58,184 nucleotides of DNA from NCBI GenBank assembly GCA_029557965.1, contig JAKQIM010000061.1, positions 1 to 58,184 on the forward strand, in the 5' to 3' direction. The stretch is from Chloroflexota bacterium (GTDB lineage Bacteria > Chloroflexota > Anaerolineae > Anaerolineales > UBA4823). Every line of letters begins with the position of its first letter. Within the stretch, counting starts at the first letter, position 1. Under the pieces are notes generated by a model. That model saw only the letters and a list, made by a program, of their open reading frames with translations, was not told the origin of the DNA and did no database searches. Below, one piece after another: positions 18,613-28,622 of this stretch. The position numbers and the translations under genes are program-made.

Positions 18613-19464
18613 TTACATCCCGTACATGTAAGACAGGCCCACCACACCCGGGCCGGCGTGAGTGCCCACCACCGGGCTGACATCGCCAAGGATGCTTTCG
18701 GCGGCGCCCAGCCGGGCAGTGGCCTGTTTGAGCAGGTCCTGGGCTTCTTGGGCGGCGTTGGCGTGTACTGCCGCCAGGCGCACGGGCTTTTGGCCATCCA
18801 CCCTTTCTTCCACCAGCTCGATCAGGCGAGCGAGCGACTTTTTCCGCGTCCGCACGCGCTCCAGGGCGTCTACCTTGCCATCTCGCAGGTGCAGGATGGG
18901 CTTGATATTGAGGGCGGTGCCCAAGAAGCGGCTGCCGCCGCCGATGCGCCCACCGCGGTGCAAGAATTCCAACGTATCCACTGCAAAGACAATGCCAGAG
19001 CACTGCTGGGCCTGTTCTGCCAGGGCCAGGCACTCTTGCATTGAGGCACCCTGTTCGATGGCGCGCGCCACGCTTAACACCTGGAAGCCCATTGCCATAG
19101 CGGTGGCATTGGTATCGACGATTTGGATGGGTGCGCCGGCAGGCAGGCTCTCGCGCGCCTGAACAGCCGAATTCAAAGTACCAGAAAGCTTAGAAGAGAT
19201 CACCATGGTCAGGATCTCATAATCCTGGTCGAGCAGGCCTTCGTAGATCTGCTGGAACTTAGACACCGTGACCTGCGAGGAGGTTGGCATCACGGTGGCG
19301 CCTTTCATGCGGGTATAAAACTCACCCGGCATAATGCTGACGCCGTCCTCAAACATCTCTTGTCCCCAGATCAAAATCAGGGGGGCTACCGTGATGTGGT
19401 ATTTCTCCACCAGGTCAGCCGGGATATAAGCAGTACTGTCGGTAACAAGTGCAATCTTTGCCAT
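18613..19464 (-). CDS. DegV family fatty-acid-binding protein
   Basis: 283 aa, ATG at 19464 with AAGGAG about 11 bases ahead. Has the DegV signature: VTDSTAYIPADL at the N-terminus, the TSQVTVSKF block near residues 60-68, ISSKLSGTLNSA, the VDTNATAMAMGFQV region, and the LEFLHRGGRIG segment of the second domain. DegV proteins (FakB-like) bind a single fatty acid between two domains and hand it to a fatty acid kinase or similar partner; no such kinase lies in the window. Stand-alone gene, transcribed away from ffh. Confidence 0.9.
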   Translation of the reverse strand: MAKIALVTDSTAYIPADLVEKYHITVAPLILIWGQEMFEDGVSIMPGEFYTRMKGATVMPTSSQVTVSKFQQIYEGLLDQDYEILTMVISSKLSGTLNSAVQARESLPAGAPIQIVDTNATAMAMGFQVLSVARAIEQGASMQECLALAEQAQQCSGIVFAVDTLEFLHRGGRIGGGSRFLGTALNIKPILHLRDGKVDALERVRTRKKSLARLIELVEERVDGQKPVRLAAVHANAAQEAQDLLKQATARLGAAESILGDVSPVVGTHAGPGVVGLSYMYGM

Positions 19465-19612
19465 AGACCTTTACTCCTTGGCATAATTTGATAAACTATG
19501 AAAGATAAAAGAACTGTGCCTTCTAACTTCTATACAACCCGGTTAATGACCAAAAGTTACGACAACAGACGGTGGACGGGCCTTATCAGGGCACTCTCTT
19601 CATTATTACCTC

Positions 19613-19641
19613 TTGACCATTCTGACCTTCCAGGCTAAAAT
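19613..19641 (+). promoter_or_regulatory. Promoter of ffh
   Basis: TTGACC (19613-19618), 17-base spacer, TAAAAT (19636-19641). The GTG start of ffh lies 8 bases after the -10, so transcription would begin at or next to the start codon (leaderless). Confidence 0.65.
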
Positions 19642-19649
19642 TTACTGCC

Positions 19650-20972
19650 GTGTTTGAGAACCTGACCGAACGTCTCAACAATGTCTTTACCCAACTGCGC
19701 CGCCGGGGCAAGCTCTCGGCGGCAGATGTTGATACCGCCATGCGCGAGGTGCGCCTGGCGCTGTTAGAAGCAGACGTCAACTACGCTGTTGTTAAGGATT
19801 TTGTGGCTCGCGTGCGCGAGCGCTCTGTAGGGCAAGAAGTTTCAAAGGCCCTCAACCCGGCGCAGCAGATCATTAAAATCGTCAACGAAGAGCTGATCGC
19901 CACCCTGGGCGTCCCCGAGCATCTTAACCTCACCGGGCAGCGTCCTTATGTGTTGATGCTGGTGGGCCTGCAAGGCTCTGGTAAGACCACCGCCGCCGGC
20001 AAGCTGGCCCGCCTGCTGCGCTCGCGCGGCGAACGGGTGATGCTGGTGGCCTGTGACCCCTACCGCCCGGCGGCTGTCAAGCAGCTAGAAACCCTGGGCG
20101 AGAAGGTGGGCGTGCCGGTACACTACGAAGAAGGTGTGCCCCCGCCCGAGTTGGCGCACAGGGCGGTTGAAAAAGCCGAAAAAGGCGGCTTTAGCGTGGT
20201 CATCTTAGACACGGCCGGCCGTTCTCAGCTTGACGACGCCCTGATGCAAGAGCTGGCGGGCATTACCAAGCGCGTTCGCCCCACCGAGGTCCTGCTGGTG
20301 GTCGACTCGATGATCGGTCAAGAAGCGGTCAACATCGCCCAGGGCTTCCGCGATGCCATCCAGATGAGCGGGTTGATCCTGACCAAGATGGATGGCGACA
20401 GCCGCGGCGGCGCCGCCATCTCCATCCGCGCCGTGACCGGCGTGCCGATCAAGTTCATCAGCGCAGGCGAGGGCATGGATGCCCTCGAAACCTACGACCC
20501 GGGCCGCCTGGCATCTCGCATCTTGGGCATGGGCGACCTGCTCGGCCTGATCGAGCGCGCCGAGGCCAATTTTGACCAGCAAACCGCCCAAAAGCAGGCC
20601 GAAAAACTGCTCTCGGGCGAGTTCTCGCTGGAGGACTTTGCCAACCAACTGCGCCAGGTGCGCAAGATGGGCCCCATCGCCCAACTGTTGGAGATGATGC
20701 CCGGCGGGATGGGCCAGATCGCCCGCCAGGTAGACCCCAAGGATGCTGAGCGCCAGCTCAAGATGACCGAGGCCATCATCGACTCGATGACGGTCAAAGA
20801 GCGGCGCAATCCAGATTTACTGAACGCCAGCCGCCGCCGGCGCATTGCGCGCGGCTCGGGGACTGAAGTACAGGATGTTAACCGCCTCATCAAGCAGTAT
20901 CGTGAGGCGCAGCGCATGTTCAAAACGATCAAGAAAACGGGTGGGCGTGGCTTGCCACGCCTGTTTGGATAG
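19650..20972 (+). CDS. ffh: Signal recognition particle GTPase Ffh
   Basis: 440 aa, GTG start. N domain (residues 1-90), G domain with P-loop GLQGSGKTT, DTAGRSQLD and TKMDGDSRGG, then an M domain with the MLEMMPGGMG finger loop and the RRRRIARGSG helix that binds 4.5S RNA. Ffh binds signal sequences as they leave the ribosome and docks with FtsY at the membrane. The M domain ends GRGLPRLFG without the long Met-rich tail seen in some species. First gene of a run that continues with rpsP, khpA and rimM. No ribosome site precedes the GTG, in line with the leaderless promoter. Confidence 0.97.
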   Translation: MFENLTERLNNVFTQLRRRGKLSAADVDTAMREVRLALLEADVNYAVVKDFVARVRERSVGQEVSKALNPAQQIIKIVNEELIATLGVPEHLNLTGQRPYVLMLVGLQGSGKTTAAGKLARLLRSRGERVMLVACDPYRPAAVKQLETLGEKVGVPVHYEEGVPPPELAHRAVEKAEKGGFSVVILDTAGRSQLDDALMQELAGITKRVRPTEVLLVVDSMIGQEAVNIAQGFRDAIQMSGLILTKMDGDSRGGAAISIRAVTGVPIKFISAGEGMDALETYDPGRLASRILGMGDLLGLIERAEANFDQQTAQKQAEKLLSGEFSLEDFANQLRQVRKMGPIAQLLEMMPGGMGQIARQVDPKDAERQLKMTEAIIDSMTVKERRNPDLLNASRRRRIARGSGTEVQDVNRLIKQYREAQRMFKTIKKTGGRGLPRLFG

Positions 20973-20987
20973 GCTTAAGCTATACAG

Positions 20988-21031
20988 CCGGTGCCCCGCG
21001 CCCCTTCAGCGCAACCCCTCTTCTGCACCGG
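20988..21031 (+). other. Possible leader hairpin upstream of rpsP
   Basis: CCGGTGC at 20988-20994 pairs with GCACCGG at 21025-21031 across a 30-base loop, between ffh and rpsP. It could be a processing or autoregulation structure of the ribosomal-protein mRNA. It has no T-run directly after it. Confidence 0.3.
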
Positions 21032-21097
21032 AAATGTGGCCAGGCCGATAAAAAAAACAATAAAAACGATTTGTAATTCGAAGGAGATAAGTACCAA

Positions 21098-21478
21098 ATG
21101 GTTCGCATTCGTTTACGCCGTGTAGGCTCCACAAAACAGCCCAGCTACCGCCTGGTTGCCGCAGACCGGGAACACCCCCGCGACGGCCGCTTCCTGGAAA
21201 TCTTGGGCTTCTACAACCCCCGCACCCAGCCCGCCACCATTGAATTGGAAGAGGCGCGCATCTATGATTGGATGAGCAAGGGTGCCCAGCCCAGCGAATC
21301 GGTGGCCAAGATCTTCAGGACCGCCGGCCTGCTGGATCGCTTCGCCCGCTTCAAAGCCGGTGAGTCCGTCGAGACTCTGGCTGCCGAGGCCGCTGCTGCG
21401 CAGCAGGCTCGCCAGCCCAATCCCCGCACCAGCGAGGCCACCCCGGGCGGCAAGAAGCAAAGCGGCAAGTCCGCTTAA
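21098..21478 (+). CDS. rpsP: 30S ribosomal protein S16
   Basis: 126 aa, ATG with AAGGAGA 12 bases upstream. Starts MVRIRLRRVGSTKQPSYRLVAADREHPRDGRFLEILGFYNP, split here only for description, which is the S16 signature; residues 1-85 form the core. The remaining ~40 residues are an Ala, Gln and Lys-rich tail that most S16 proteins lack. S16 helps assemble the 5' and central domains of the small subunit. Placement next to khpA and rimM matches the widespread ffh-rpsP-ylqC-rimM order. Confidence 0.96.
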   Translation: MVRIRLRRVGSTKQPSYRLVAADREHPRDGRFLEILGFYNPRTQPATIELEEARIYDWMSKGAQPSESVAKIFRTAGLLDRFARFKAGESVETLAAEAAAAQQARQPNPRTSEATPGGKKQSGKSA

Positions 21479-21488
21479 CGCTTAAATC

Positions 21489-21725
21489 ATGAAAGAACTG
21501 ATTGAGTATATTGCTTCCTCGCTGGTAGATGACCCCACGCAGGTGCGGGTGACCCAAGAACAGCGCGGCAGCAAGACCTATCTCAAGCTCAAGGTGGCGC
21601 AAGAGGATATGGGGCGGGTGATCGGCAGGCAGGGGCGGGTAGCCACTGCCATGCGCGCCTTGCTCAATATTGCCGCCAACCGCGCCGGTAAGCAAGCTTA
21701 CCTGGATATCGAAGATCCCCAATGA
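21489..21725 (+). CDS. khpA: KH-domain RNA-binding protein KhpA (YlqC)
   Basis: 78 aa, ATG 10 bases after rpsP. Begins MKELIEYIASSLVDDP, continues with a single KH fold carrying the nucleic-acid loop GRVIGRQGRVATAMRAL. Family members pair with KhpB/Jag and bind many RNAs in Gram-positive bacteria. The context between rpsP and rimM is the usual one. Confidence 0.93.
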   Translation: MKELIEYIASSLVDDPTQVRVTQEQRGSKTYLKLKVAQEDMGRVIGRQGRVATAMRALLNIAANRAGKQAYLDIEDPQ

Positions 21726-21732
21726 TATCGGC

Positions 21733-21779
21733 AGAACGATGCAAAAGCGGTGTCTAAACCACCGCTTTTGCATCGTTCT
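21733..21779. repeat. Perfect 20-bp inverted repeat (hairpin) between khpA and rimM
   Basis: 21733-21752 and 21760-21779 are exact reverse complements with a 7-base loop. There is no T-run on either side, so it is not a classical terminator. It sits 7 bases after the khpA stop and ends 14 bases before the rimM ATG; it could halt transcription in part, mark an RNase III site, or hide the rimM ribosome site. Confidence 0.9.
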
Positions 21780-21793
21780 CAGGTGATACAGCC

Positions 21794-22342
21794 ATGACTG
21801 ACACCGGACAAGGGCTCCAGCCCCAGCCAGCTTTCCTGGCGGTTGGCAAGCTGCGCCGCCCACACGGCGTGCGCGGCGATATCTTAATGGACGTGCTGAC
21901 GGATTTCCCCGAGCGGCTGCGCCCAGGTATCACCCTATACGTTGGCGAGGCTCACAACCCGCTGAAGCTGCTCAAAGCCCGCTTCCATGGCACAGCCATG
22001 CGTATGCTATTCGAAGGCTATACCACCCCCGAAGCCGTGGGAGAGCTGCGCAACCAACTCCTATTCGTGCGTACCGACGGGCTCCCCTCCCTGCCAGAAG
22101 GTGAATACTACCAGTACCAGTTGCTAGGCCTGAACGTGGTCAACGAAGACGGCCAGGCCCTGGGTGTGATCCATGAGATCTTGCAAACCGGCGCCAACGA
22201 CGTGCTGGTGGTTCGTCCACCCGCCGGCCCTGAGGTGCTCTTGCCGTTGATTGCATCGGTGGTGCTAGATATCGACCTGGCTGGCGGCCGGGTGCGCGTG
22301 CACCTGCTGCCCGGCATATTAGGCGAATCAGAAGAGGCCTGA
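21794..22342 (+). CDS. rimM: Ribosome maturation factor RimM
   Basis: 182 aa, ATG at 21794. N-terminal domain with VGKLRRPHGVRGDILMDVLTD-like block (HG-RG is the hallmark) and the later YYQYQLLGLNV segment that opens the PRC-barrel domain, followed by GANDVLVV and LLPLI. RimM assists assembly of the 30S head and binds S19. Usually followed by trmD; trmD is absent here and dprA follows directly. Its stop is one base before the TTG start of dprA. Confidence 0.95.
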   Translation: MTDTGQGLQPQPAFLAVGKLRRPHGVRGDILMDVLTDFPERLRPGITLYVGEAHNPLKLLKARFHGTAMRMLFEGYTTPEAVGELRNQLLFVRTDGLPSLPEGEYYQYQLLGLNVVNEDGQALGVIHEILQTGANDVLVVRPPAGPEVLLPLIASVVLDIDLAGGRVRVHLLPGILGESEEA

Positions 22343-22343
22343 G

Positions 22344-23459
22344 TTGGACAAGGCGCGCCTGTTTTGGGTCGGGTTCAATCTGGTCAAGGGCATCGGGGCG
22401 GTGCGCTTCCGCAGCCTGCTAGAGACCTTTGGCAGCGCCGAGCAAGCCTGGAACGCTTCGGCATCTGATCTGCGCCAGGCCGGGCTGGGCCCCAAGCTGG
22501 TAGAGAATTTGACCCAGGTACGCAGCCAGGTTTCGTTAGAGCAGGTCTGGCAGCGCATCCAGGCCCAGGGCATCCAGGTGCTCACCTGGGAAGATGAAGC
22601 CTATCCCCGCCGCCTGAAAGAGATCGACCAGCCCCCGCCCGTGCTGTACCTGCGCGGCGACCTGCAAGCCCAGGATGAATGGGCGGTAGCCGTGGTGGGC
22701 ACACGCCAGGTCAGCGCTTACGGCCGGCAGGTGACCGAAGAATTGGCTGGCCTGTTGGCGCGCAACGGGGTGACGGTGGTCAGTGGGCTGGCGCGCGGCG
22801 TTGATTCGGTGGCCCACCAGGCCGCCCTGAACGCCGGAGGCCGCACCCTGGCTATTTTGGGCTGCGGGGTAGACCGGATCTACCCGCCCGAGAACCGCCG
22901 CCTGGCCGAGCAGCTTTTGGCCCACGGCGCCTTGATGAGCGATTACGCCCCCGGCACGCCTCCCGACGGCCCCAACTTCCCGCCCCGCAACCGCATCATC
23001 TCGGGCCTTTCGATGGCCGTGGTGGTGATAGAGGCCGGGCTGACCAGTGGGGCTTTGATCACCGCCAGCTTTGCCGCCGACCAGGGACGAGAAGTGTTTG
23101 CCGTGCCGGGCAACATCCTGGCCCCGCAGAGCAAGGGCACCAACCGCCTGATCCGCGACGGCGCCCGCCCCCTGCTTGAGCCGCAAGAAGTGCTCGAAGC
23201 GCTCAACCTGACCCGGGTGGTGGAGCACCGCACGGCCCGCACGGCCTTGCCGGGCGATGCCACCGAGGCCCTGCTTTTGCAAACCCTCACCCACGAGCCC
23301 CTGCACGTGGATGAGATCCGCACCCTCACCAGCCTGCCCATCGAGAAGGTATCTGCCTCGCTGGCATTGATGGAACTGAAGGGCATGGTGCGCCAGGTGG
23401 GGGGAATGAATTATGTGCGCGCTGCTGAGGCAGCGGAAACTTACGAGGTAGATGAATGA
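22344..23459 (+). CDS. dprA: DNA-processing protein DprA
   Basis: 371 aa, TTG start one base after the rimM stop, so translation is probably coupled. A helix-hairpin-helix N-terminal part is followed by the Rossmann-like DNA-binding domain: VVGTRQVSAYGR, VVSGLARGVDSVAHQAAL, LGCGVDRIYPPENR and the long block with IEAGLTSGALITASFAADQGREVFAVPG. The C-terminal ~65 residues form the small winged-helix domain. DprA loads RecA onto incoming single-stranded DNA during natural transformation; presence alone does not prove competence. Overlaps the next gene by four bases (ATGA). Confidence 0.95.
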   Translation: MDKARLFWVGFNLVKGIGAVRFRSLLETFGSAEQAWNASASDLRQAGLGPKLVENLTQVRSQVSLEQVWQRIQAQGIQVLTWEDEAYPRRLKEIDQPPPVLYLRGDLQAQDEWAVAVVGTRQVSAYGRQVTEELAGLLARNGVTVVSGLARGVDSVAHQAALNAGGRTLAILGCGVDRIYPPENRRLAEQLLAHGALMSDYAPGTPPDGPNFPPRNRIISGLSMAVVVIEAGLTSGALITASFAADQGREVFAVPGNILAPQSKGTNRLIRDGARPLLEPQEVLEALNLTRVVEHRTARTALPGDATEALLLQTLTHEPLHVDEIRTLTSLPIEKVSASLALMELKGMVRQVGGMNYVRAAEAAETYEVDE

Positions 23460-24544
23460 CCGATCATTACTATGCAGTGATCATGGCTGGCGGCGGGGGC
23501 ACTCGTTTGTGGCCGCTCTCGCGCCAGGCACGCCCCAAGCAAATGCTGCGCCTGATCTCTGAAGACAGCCTCTTTCAGGTAGCCGTCAAGCGCCTGGAAG
23601 GCCTTTTTGCGCCAGATCACATTTACGTGGTGACGGGCAAAGAGCTGGCGAATGACCTTTCAGAGCAGTGCCCGAATTTACCCAAAGAGAACTTCATCTT
23701 AGAGCCCATGCCGCGTGGCACCGCTTCGGTGGTGGGGCTGGCGGCTGTGGCGATCCAGCAGCGCGACCCCAACGCGGTGATGGTGATGCTCACCGCCGAC
23801 CATTTCATTGCCAACGTGGCGCATTTTCAGCAGCTATTGCGCGCCGCTTATGCCGCCGCATTGGATGGCTACCTGGTGACCCTGGGGATTGCCCCCACGT
23901 ATGCCGCCACCGGTTATGGCTATATCCAGGCCGGCGAACAGTTGGGCATATACCAGGGCATGGGTGTGCAGCGCGTCTTGCGCTTCAAAGAAAAACCCGA
24001 CGAGGCCTGCGCCCAGCAGATGCTGCAAAGCGGCGACCACGCCTGGAACTCGGGCATGTTCGTCTGGAAGACAGATGCCATCCTGGCAGAATTTGCCCGC
24101 CAGATGCCCGCCCTGAACGCCCAACTGCAAGAGGTGGCACAGGCCTGGGGCAGCCCACGGCAGGCAGATGTTTTGGACCAGGTTTGGCAGCAAGTAAAAC
24201 CTGAAACGATCGATTATGGCATCATGGAAGACGCCCAGAACGTGGCGGTTATCCCCGCCGCGGGCCTGGGCTGGAGCGATGTGGGTAGTTGGGATTCGTT
24301 ATTCGATGTACTGCCCACCGACGAGAATGGGAACCTGGTAATGGGCGGCCATCATATTGGCCTGGATACCCGCAGCTCGCTGGTATATGTAGAGAACGAG
24401 CGCCGCCTGATCGTCACCCTGGGTGTGGAAGATTTGATTGTGGTTGATACCGGCGATGTGCTGCTGGTATGCCGCAAAGACCAGGCCCAAAAAGTGCGCC
24501 AGGTGGTCCACCATCTCAAACAAACCAACCAGGCATACATCTAG
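23456..24544 (+). CDS. manC: Mannose-1-phosphate guanylyltransferase
   Basis: 362 aa, ATG overlapping the dprA stop. Nucleotidyltransferase signature AGGGGTRLWPLSRQARPKQ at residues 11-29, then the FILEPMPRGTA block, TADHFI, and the FKEKPD sugar-phosphate motif. The C-terminus is a short left-handed beta-helix-like end without the isomerase cupin of bifunctional ManC/AlgA proteins. It makes GDP-mannose from GTP and mannose-1-phosphate, which can feed the GT-C and GT4 transferases elsewhere in the window. Same-strand, tight spacing with dprA and topA suggests one transcript. Confidence 0.92.
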   Translation: MTDHYYAVIMAGGGGTRLWPLSRQARPKQMLRLISEDSLFQVAVKRLEGLFAPDHIYVVTGKELANDLSEQCPNLPKENFILEPMPRGTASVVGLAAVAIQQRDPNAVMVMLTADHFIANVAHFQQLLRAAYAAALDGYLVTLGIAPTYAATGYGYIQAGEQLGIYQGMGVQRVLRFKEKPDEACAQQMLQSGDHAWNSGMFVWKTDAILAEFARQMPALNAQLQEVAQAWGSPRQADVLDQVWQQVKPETIDYGIMEDAQNVAVIPAAGLGWSDVGSWDSLFDVLPTDENGNLVMGGHHIGLDTRSSLVYVENERRLIVTLGVEDLIVVDTGDVLLVCRKDQAQKVRQVVHHLKQTNQAYI

Positions 24545-24558
24545 AGGAGGCTAATCTT

Positions 24559-26871
<2,313 letters not shown>

Positions 26872-26884
26872 ATCTTCGTGATAC

Positions 26885-26924
26885 AACGAAAAAGTGCTGC
26901 GTTTTGGCGCAGCACTTTTTCGTT
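26885..26924. terminator. Terminator after topA
   Basis: Perfect 17-bp stem (26885-26901 with 26908-26924), 6-base loop; the right arm contains TTTTT and the left arm AAAAA, so it can work on both strands. Confidence 0.85.
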
Positions 26925-26975
26925 AATCGCAAATTGGCACTACTCTTGCAACCATCAAATTGCCAGTGTAGACAG

Positions 26976-27004
26976 TTGCATTTTTCGCTGGATTAGTCTA
27001 CAAT
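26976..27004 (+). promoter_or_regulatory. Promoter for the membrane protein at 27089
   Basis: TTGCAT (26976-26981), 17-base spacer, TACAAT (26999-27004). Gives a leader of about 75 bases. Confidence 0.5.
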
Positions 27005-27088
27005 AATAACGCTGTATTGCTAGGATATCATGGGGTCATTCCCCTGTTAAATCATTGCGGTTTCGAATCTCACCTCGGAGTAGGATGT

Positions 27089-28096
27089 ATGGATAAAATC
27101 CGTGAACAACTTAGCAAGCCCTTAGTCGCTGGTGCAGTAGGTTTTCTCATAGGCTTGATCATCGGCCTGTTCGTCTTTGGCTGGGGTCTCACACCGATCG
27201 AATGGGAAAACGCCTCGCCTCAGCAGCTGCACCCTGATTACCAGGCTTTGATGCTGCGCTCGGCAATCGACGCGTACGCCGTAAACCGCGATCCCATCCA
27301 GGCCAAGCAGGTTTGGGACGGCCTGGGGGAGGCCGCATCCACGGCCCTGGCAGCGGTCAAATCGAAGCCTGGCGTGACGAGCCCCGAAGCCATTGCGGCA
27401 TTTGAGGCCGCCACCACCGTGGGCGCACCGGTTGCAGGGGCTGAGCCGACCAAAGCTCCCACCGATTCAACGGCAGCCAAGTCCTCCAGCCTGATGACCA
27501 TCATCTTGATTTTGTGCGTGGTCACGCTGCTGCTGGGGCTGGCTGTGGTGTTGTTCTTTGTCCTGCGTGGCAGGGGCACCACCGGCACCGGCGAGTTGAC
27601 CGCGGCCCAAAAAGCCAACCAGGCTGCCCGTGATGCCGAACCTACCGATTACACCGCCCTGGGCGAAGAATCCCCCATGGCACAGTTCATGTCTTCGTAC
27701 CAATTGGGCGACGACCTGTTTGACGAATCCTTCAGCATCGACTCGCCAGCGGGCGAATTCTTGGGCGAGTGCGGGGTGAGCATCTCTGAGACCATCGGCG
27801 TTGGCGAGCCCAAGAAGGCCACTGCGCTGGAAGTATGGGTGTTCGACAAGAACGACATCCAAACGGTCACCAAAGTCATCATGAGCGCCCACGCTTTTGC
27901 CGACGCCGGCATTCGCCAGCGCCTGGAAGCCAAGGGCGAGCCCTTCTTGGCTGAGAAAGGCGGCCAGACCGTTCTTGAAACCGCCACCCTGCGCCTGGTA
28001 GCTCACATCGTAGATATGGGCTACGGCGAGGGCGCCCTGCCTGAGGGCAGCTTCTTCGACAAGCTGATCCTTGAATTGGCCATCTGGCAGAAGTAA
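27089..28096 (+). CDS. Two-helix membrane protein of unknown function
   Basis: 335 aa from the ATG at 27089 (ribosome site GGAGTAGGA, 27077-27085); an earlier in-frame start at 27017 lacks one. A first hydrophobic segment at about residues 13-32 and a second at about 132-155 enclose an outer domain with HPDYQALMLRSAIDAYAVN. After the second helix, a cytoplasmic region of about 180 residues has MAQFMSSYQLGDDLFDESFSIDS and ends with a compact domain (ALEVWVFDKNDIQTVTKVIMS). I do not recognise a family. Its topology suggests it reports or scaffolds something across the membrane, but no function can be assigned. Confidence 0.7.
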   Translation: MDKIREQLSKPLVAGAVGFLIGLIIGLFVFGWGLTPIEWENASPQQLHPDYQALMLRSAIDAYAVNRDPIQAKQVWDGLGEAASTALAAVKSKPGVTSPEAIAAFEAATTVGAPVAGAEPTKAPTDSTAAKSSSLMTIILILCVVTLLLGLAVVLFFVLRGRGTTGTGELTAAQKANQAARDAEPTDYTALGEESPMAQFMSSYQLGDDLFDESFSIDSPAGEFLGECGVSISETIGVGEPKKATALEVWVFDKNDIQTVTKVIMSAHAFADAGIRQRLEAKGEPFLAEKGGQTVLETATLRLVAHIVDMGYGEGALPEGSFFDKLILELAIWQK

Positions 28097-28101
28097 ATTC
28101 T

Positions 28102-28147
28102 CTTGAATCAAAAAAGCAGCGCCGGTGCGCTGCTTTTTTGATTCAAG
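28102..28147. terminator. Bidirectional terminator between convergent genes
   Basis: Perfect 21-bp stem (28102-28122 with 28127-28147), loop CGGT, with six T on one arm and six A on the other. It serves both the plus-strand membrane protein and the minus-strand greA. Confidence 0.95.
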
Positions 28148-28148
28148 T

Positions 28149-28622
28149 TTATTCGATCTTCAAGATCTTAAACTTGAGCTTGCCGCCGGGCGTCTCGGCG
28201 GTAACCGTATCGCCCACGCGGCGGCCCAACATGGCCTGGCCGATCGGCGACTCGTTGGAGATGCGGCCGTTGCGCGGATCAGCCTCTTTGGCGCCCACCA
28301 TCATGTAAACTTCTGGTGGATAGTCCTCTTCTTGGATGGTAACATGAGCGCCCACATCCACCACATCGCGCTGGGCCCGGCTCTCGTCAATGATCACGGC
28401 GTTGATCAGCAGGTATTCCAGCTCTTGGATGCGTCCTTCCAAGAAGGCCTGGTCTTCCTTGGCCTTATGGTAGTCGGCGTTCTCTGAAAGATCGCCCATT
28501 TGAATGGCAGAGCGCAGGCGTTGAGCCAGCTCTTCGCGCGCCGGGCCTTTAAGGTGCGCCAGCTCTTCTTTAAGCTTGGCAGCCCCCTCGGCAGTCAGGT
28601 AAACATCTTCGTTGGGTGTCAT
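28149..28622 (-). CDS. greA: Transcription elongation factor GreA
   Basis: 157 aa. N-terminal coiled coil with the tip acidic residues in MGDLSENADYHKAKEDQAFLEGRI, and the C-terminal FKBP-like domain with ISNESPIGQAMLGRRVGD. GreA enters the secondary channel of RNA polymerase and stimulates cleavage of backtracked RNA. Its ATG overlaps the dgt stop by four bases, so the two are translated together, an uncommon pairing. Confidence 0.96.
   Translation of the reverse strand: MTPNEDVYLTAEGAAKLKEELAHLKGPAREELAQRLRSAIQMGDLSENADYHKAKEDQAFLEGRIQELEYLLINAVIIDESRAQRDVVDVGAHVTIQEEDYPPEVYMMVGAKEADPRNGRISNESPIGQAMLGRRVGDTVTAETPGGKLKFKILKIE

Noticed and set aside
22536-23306. Minus-strand frame opposite dprA
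   Set aside because: dprA motifs are complete on the plus strand; the other frame is Gly/Gln-rich noise.
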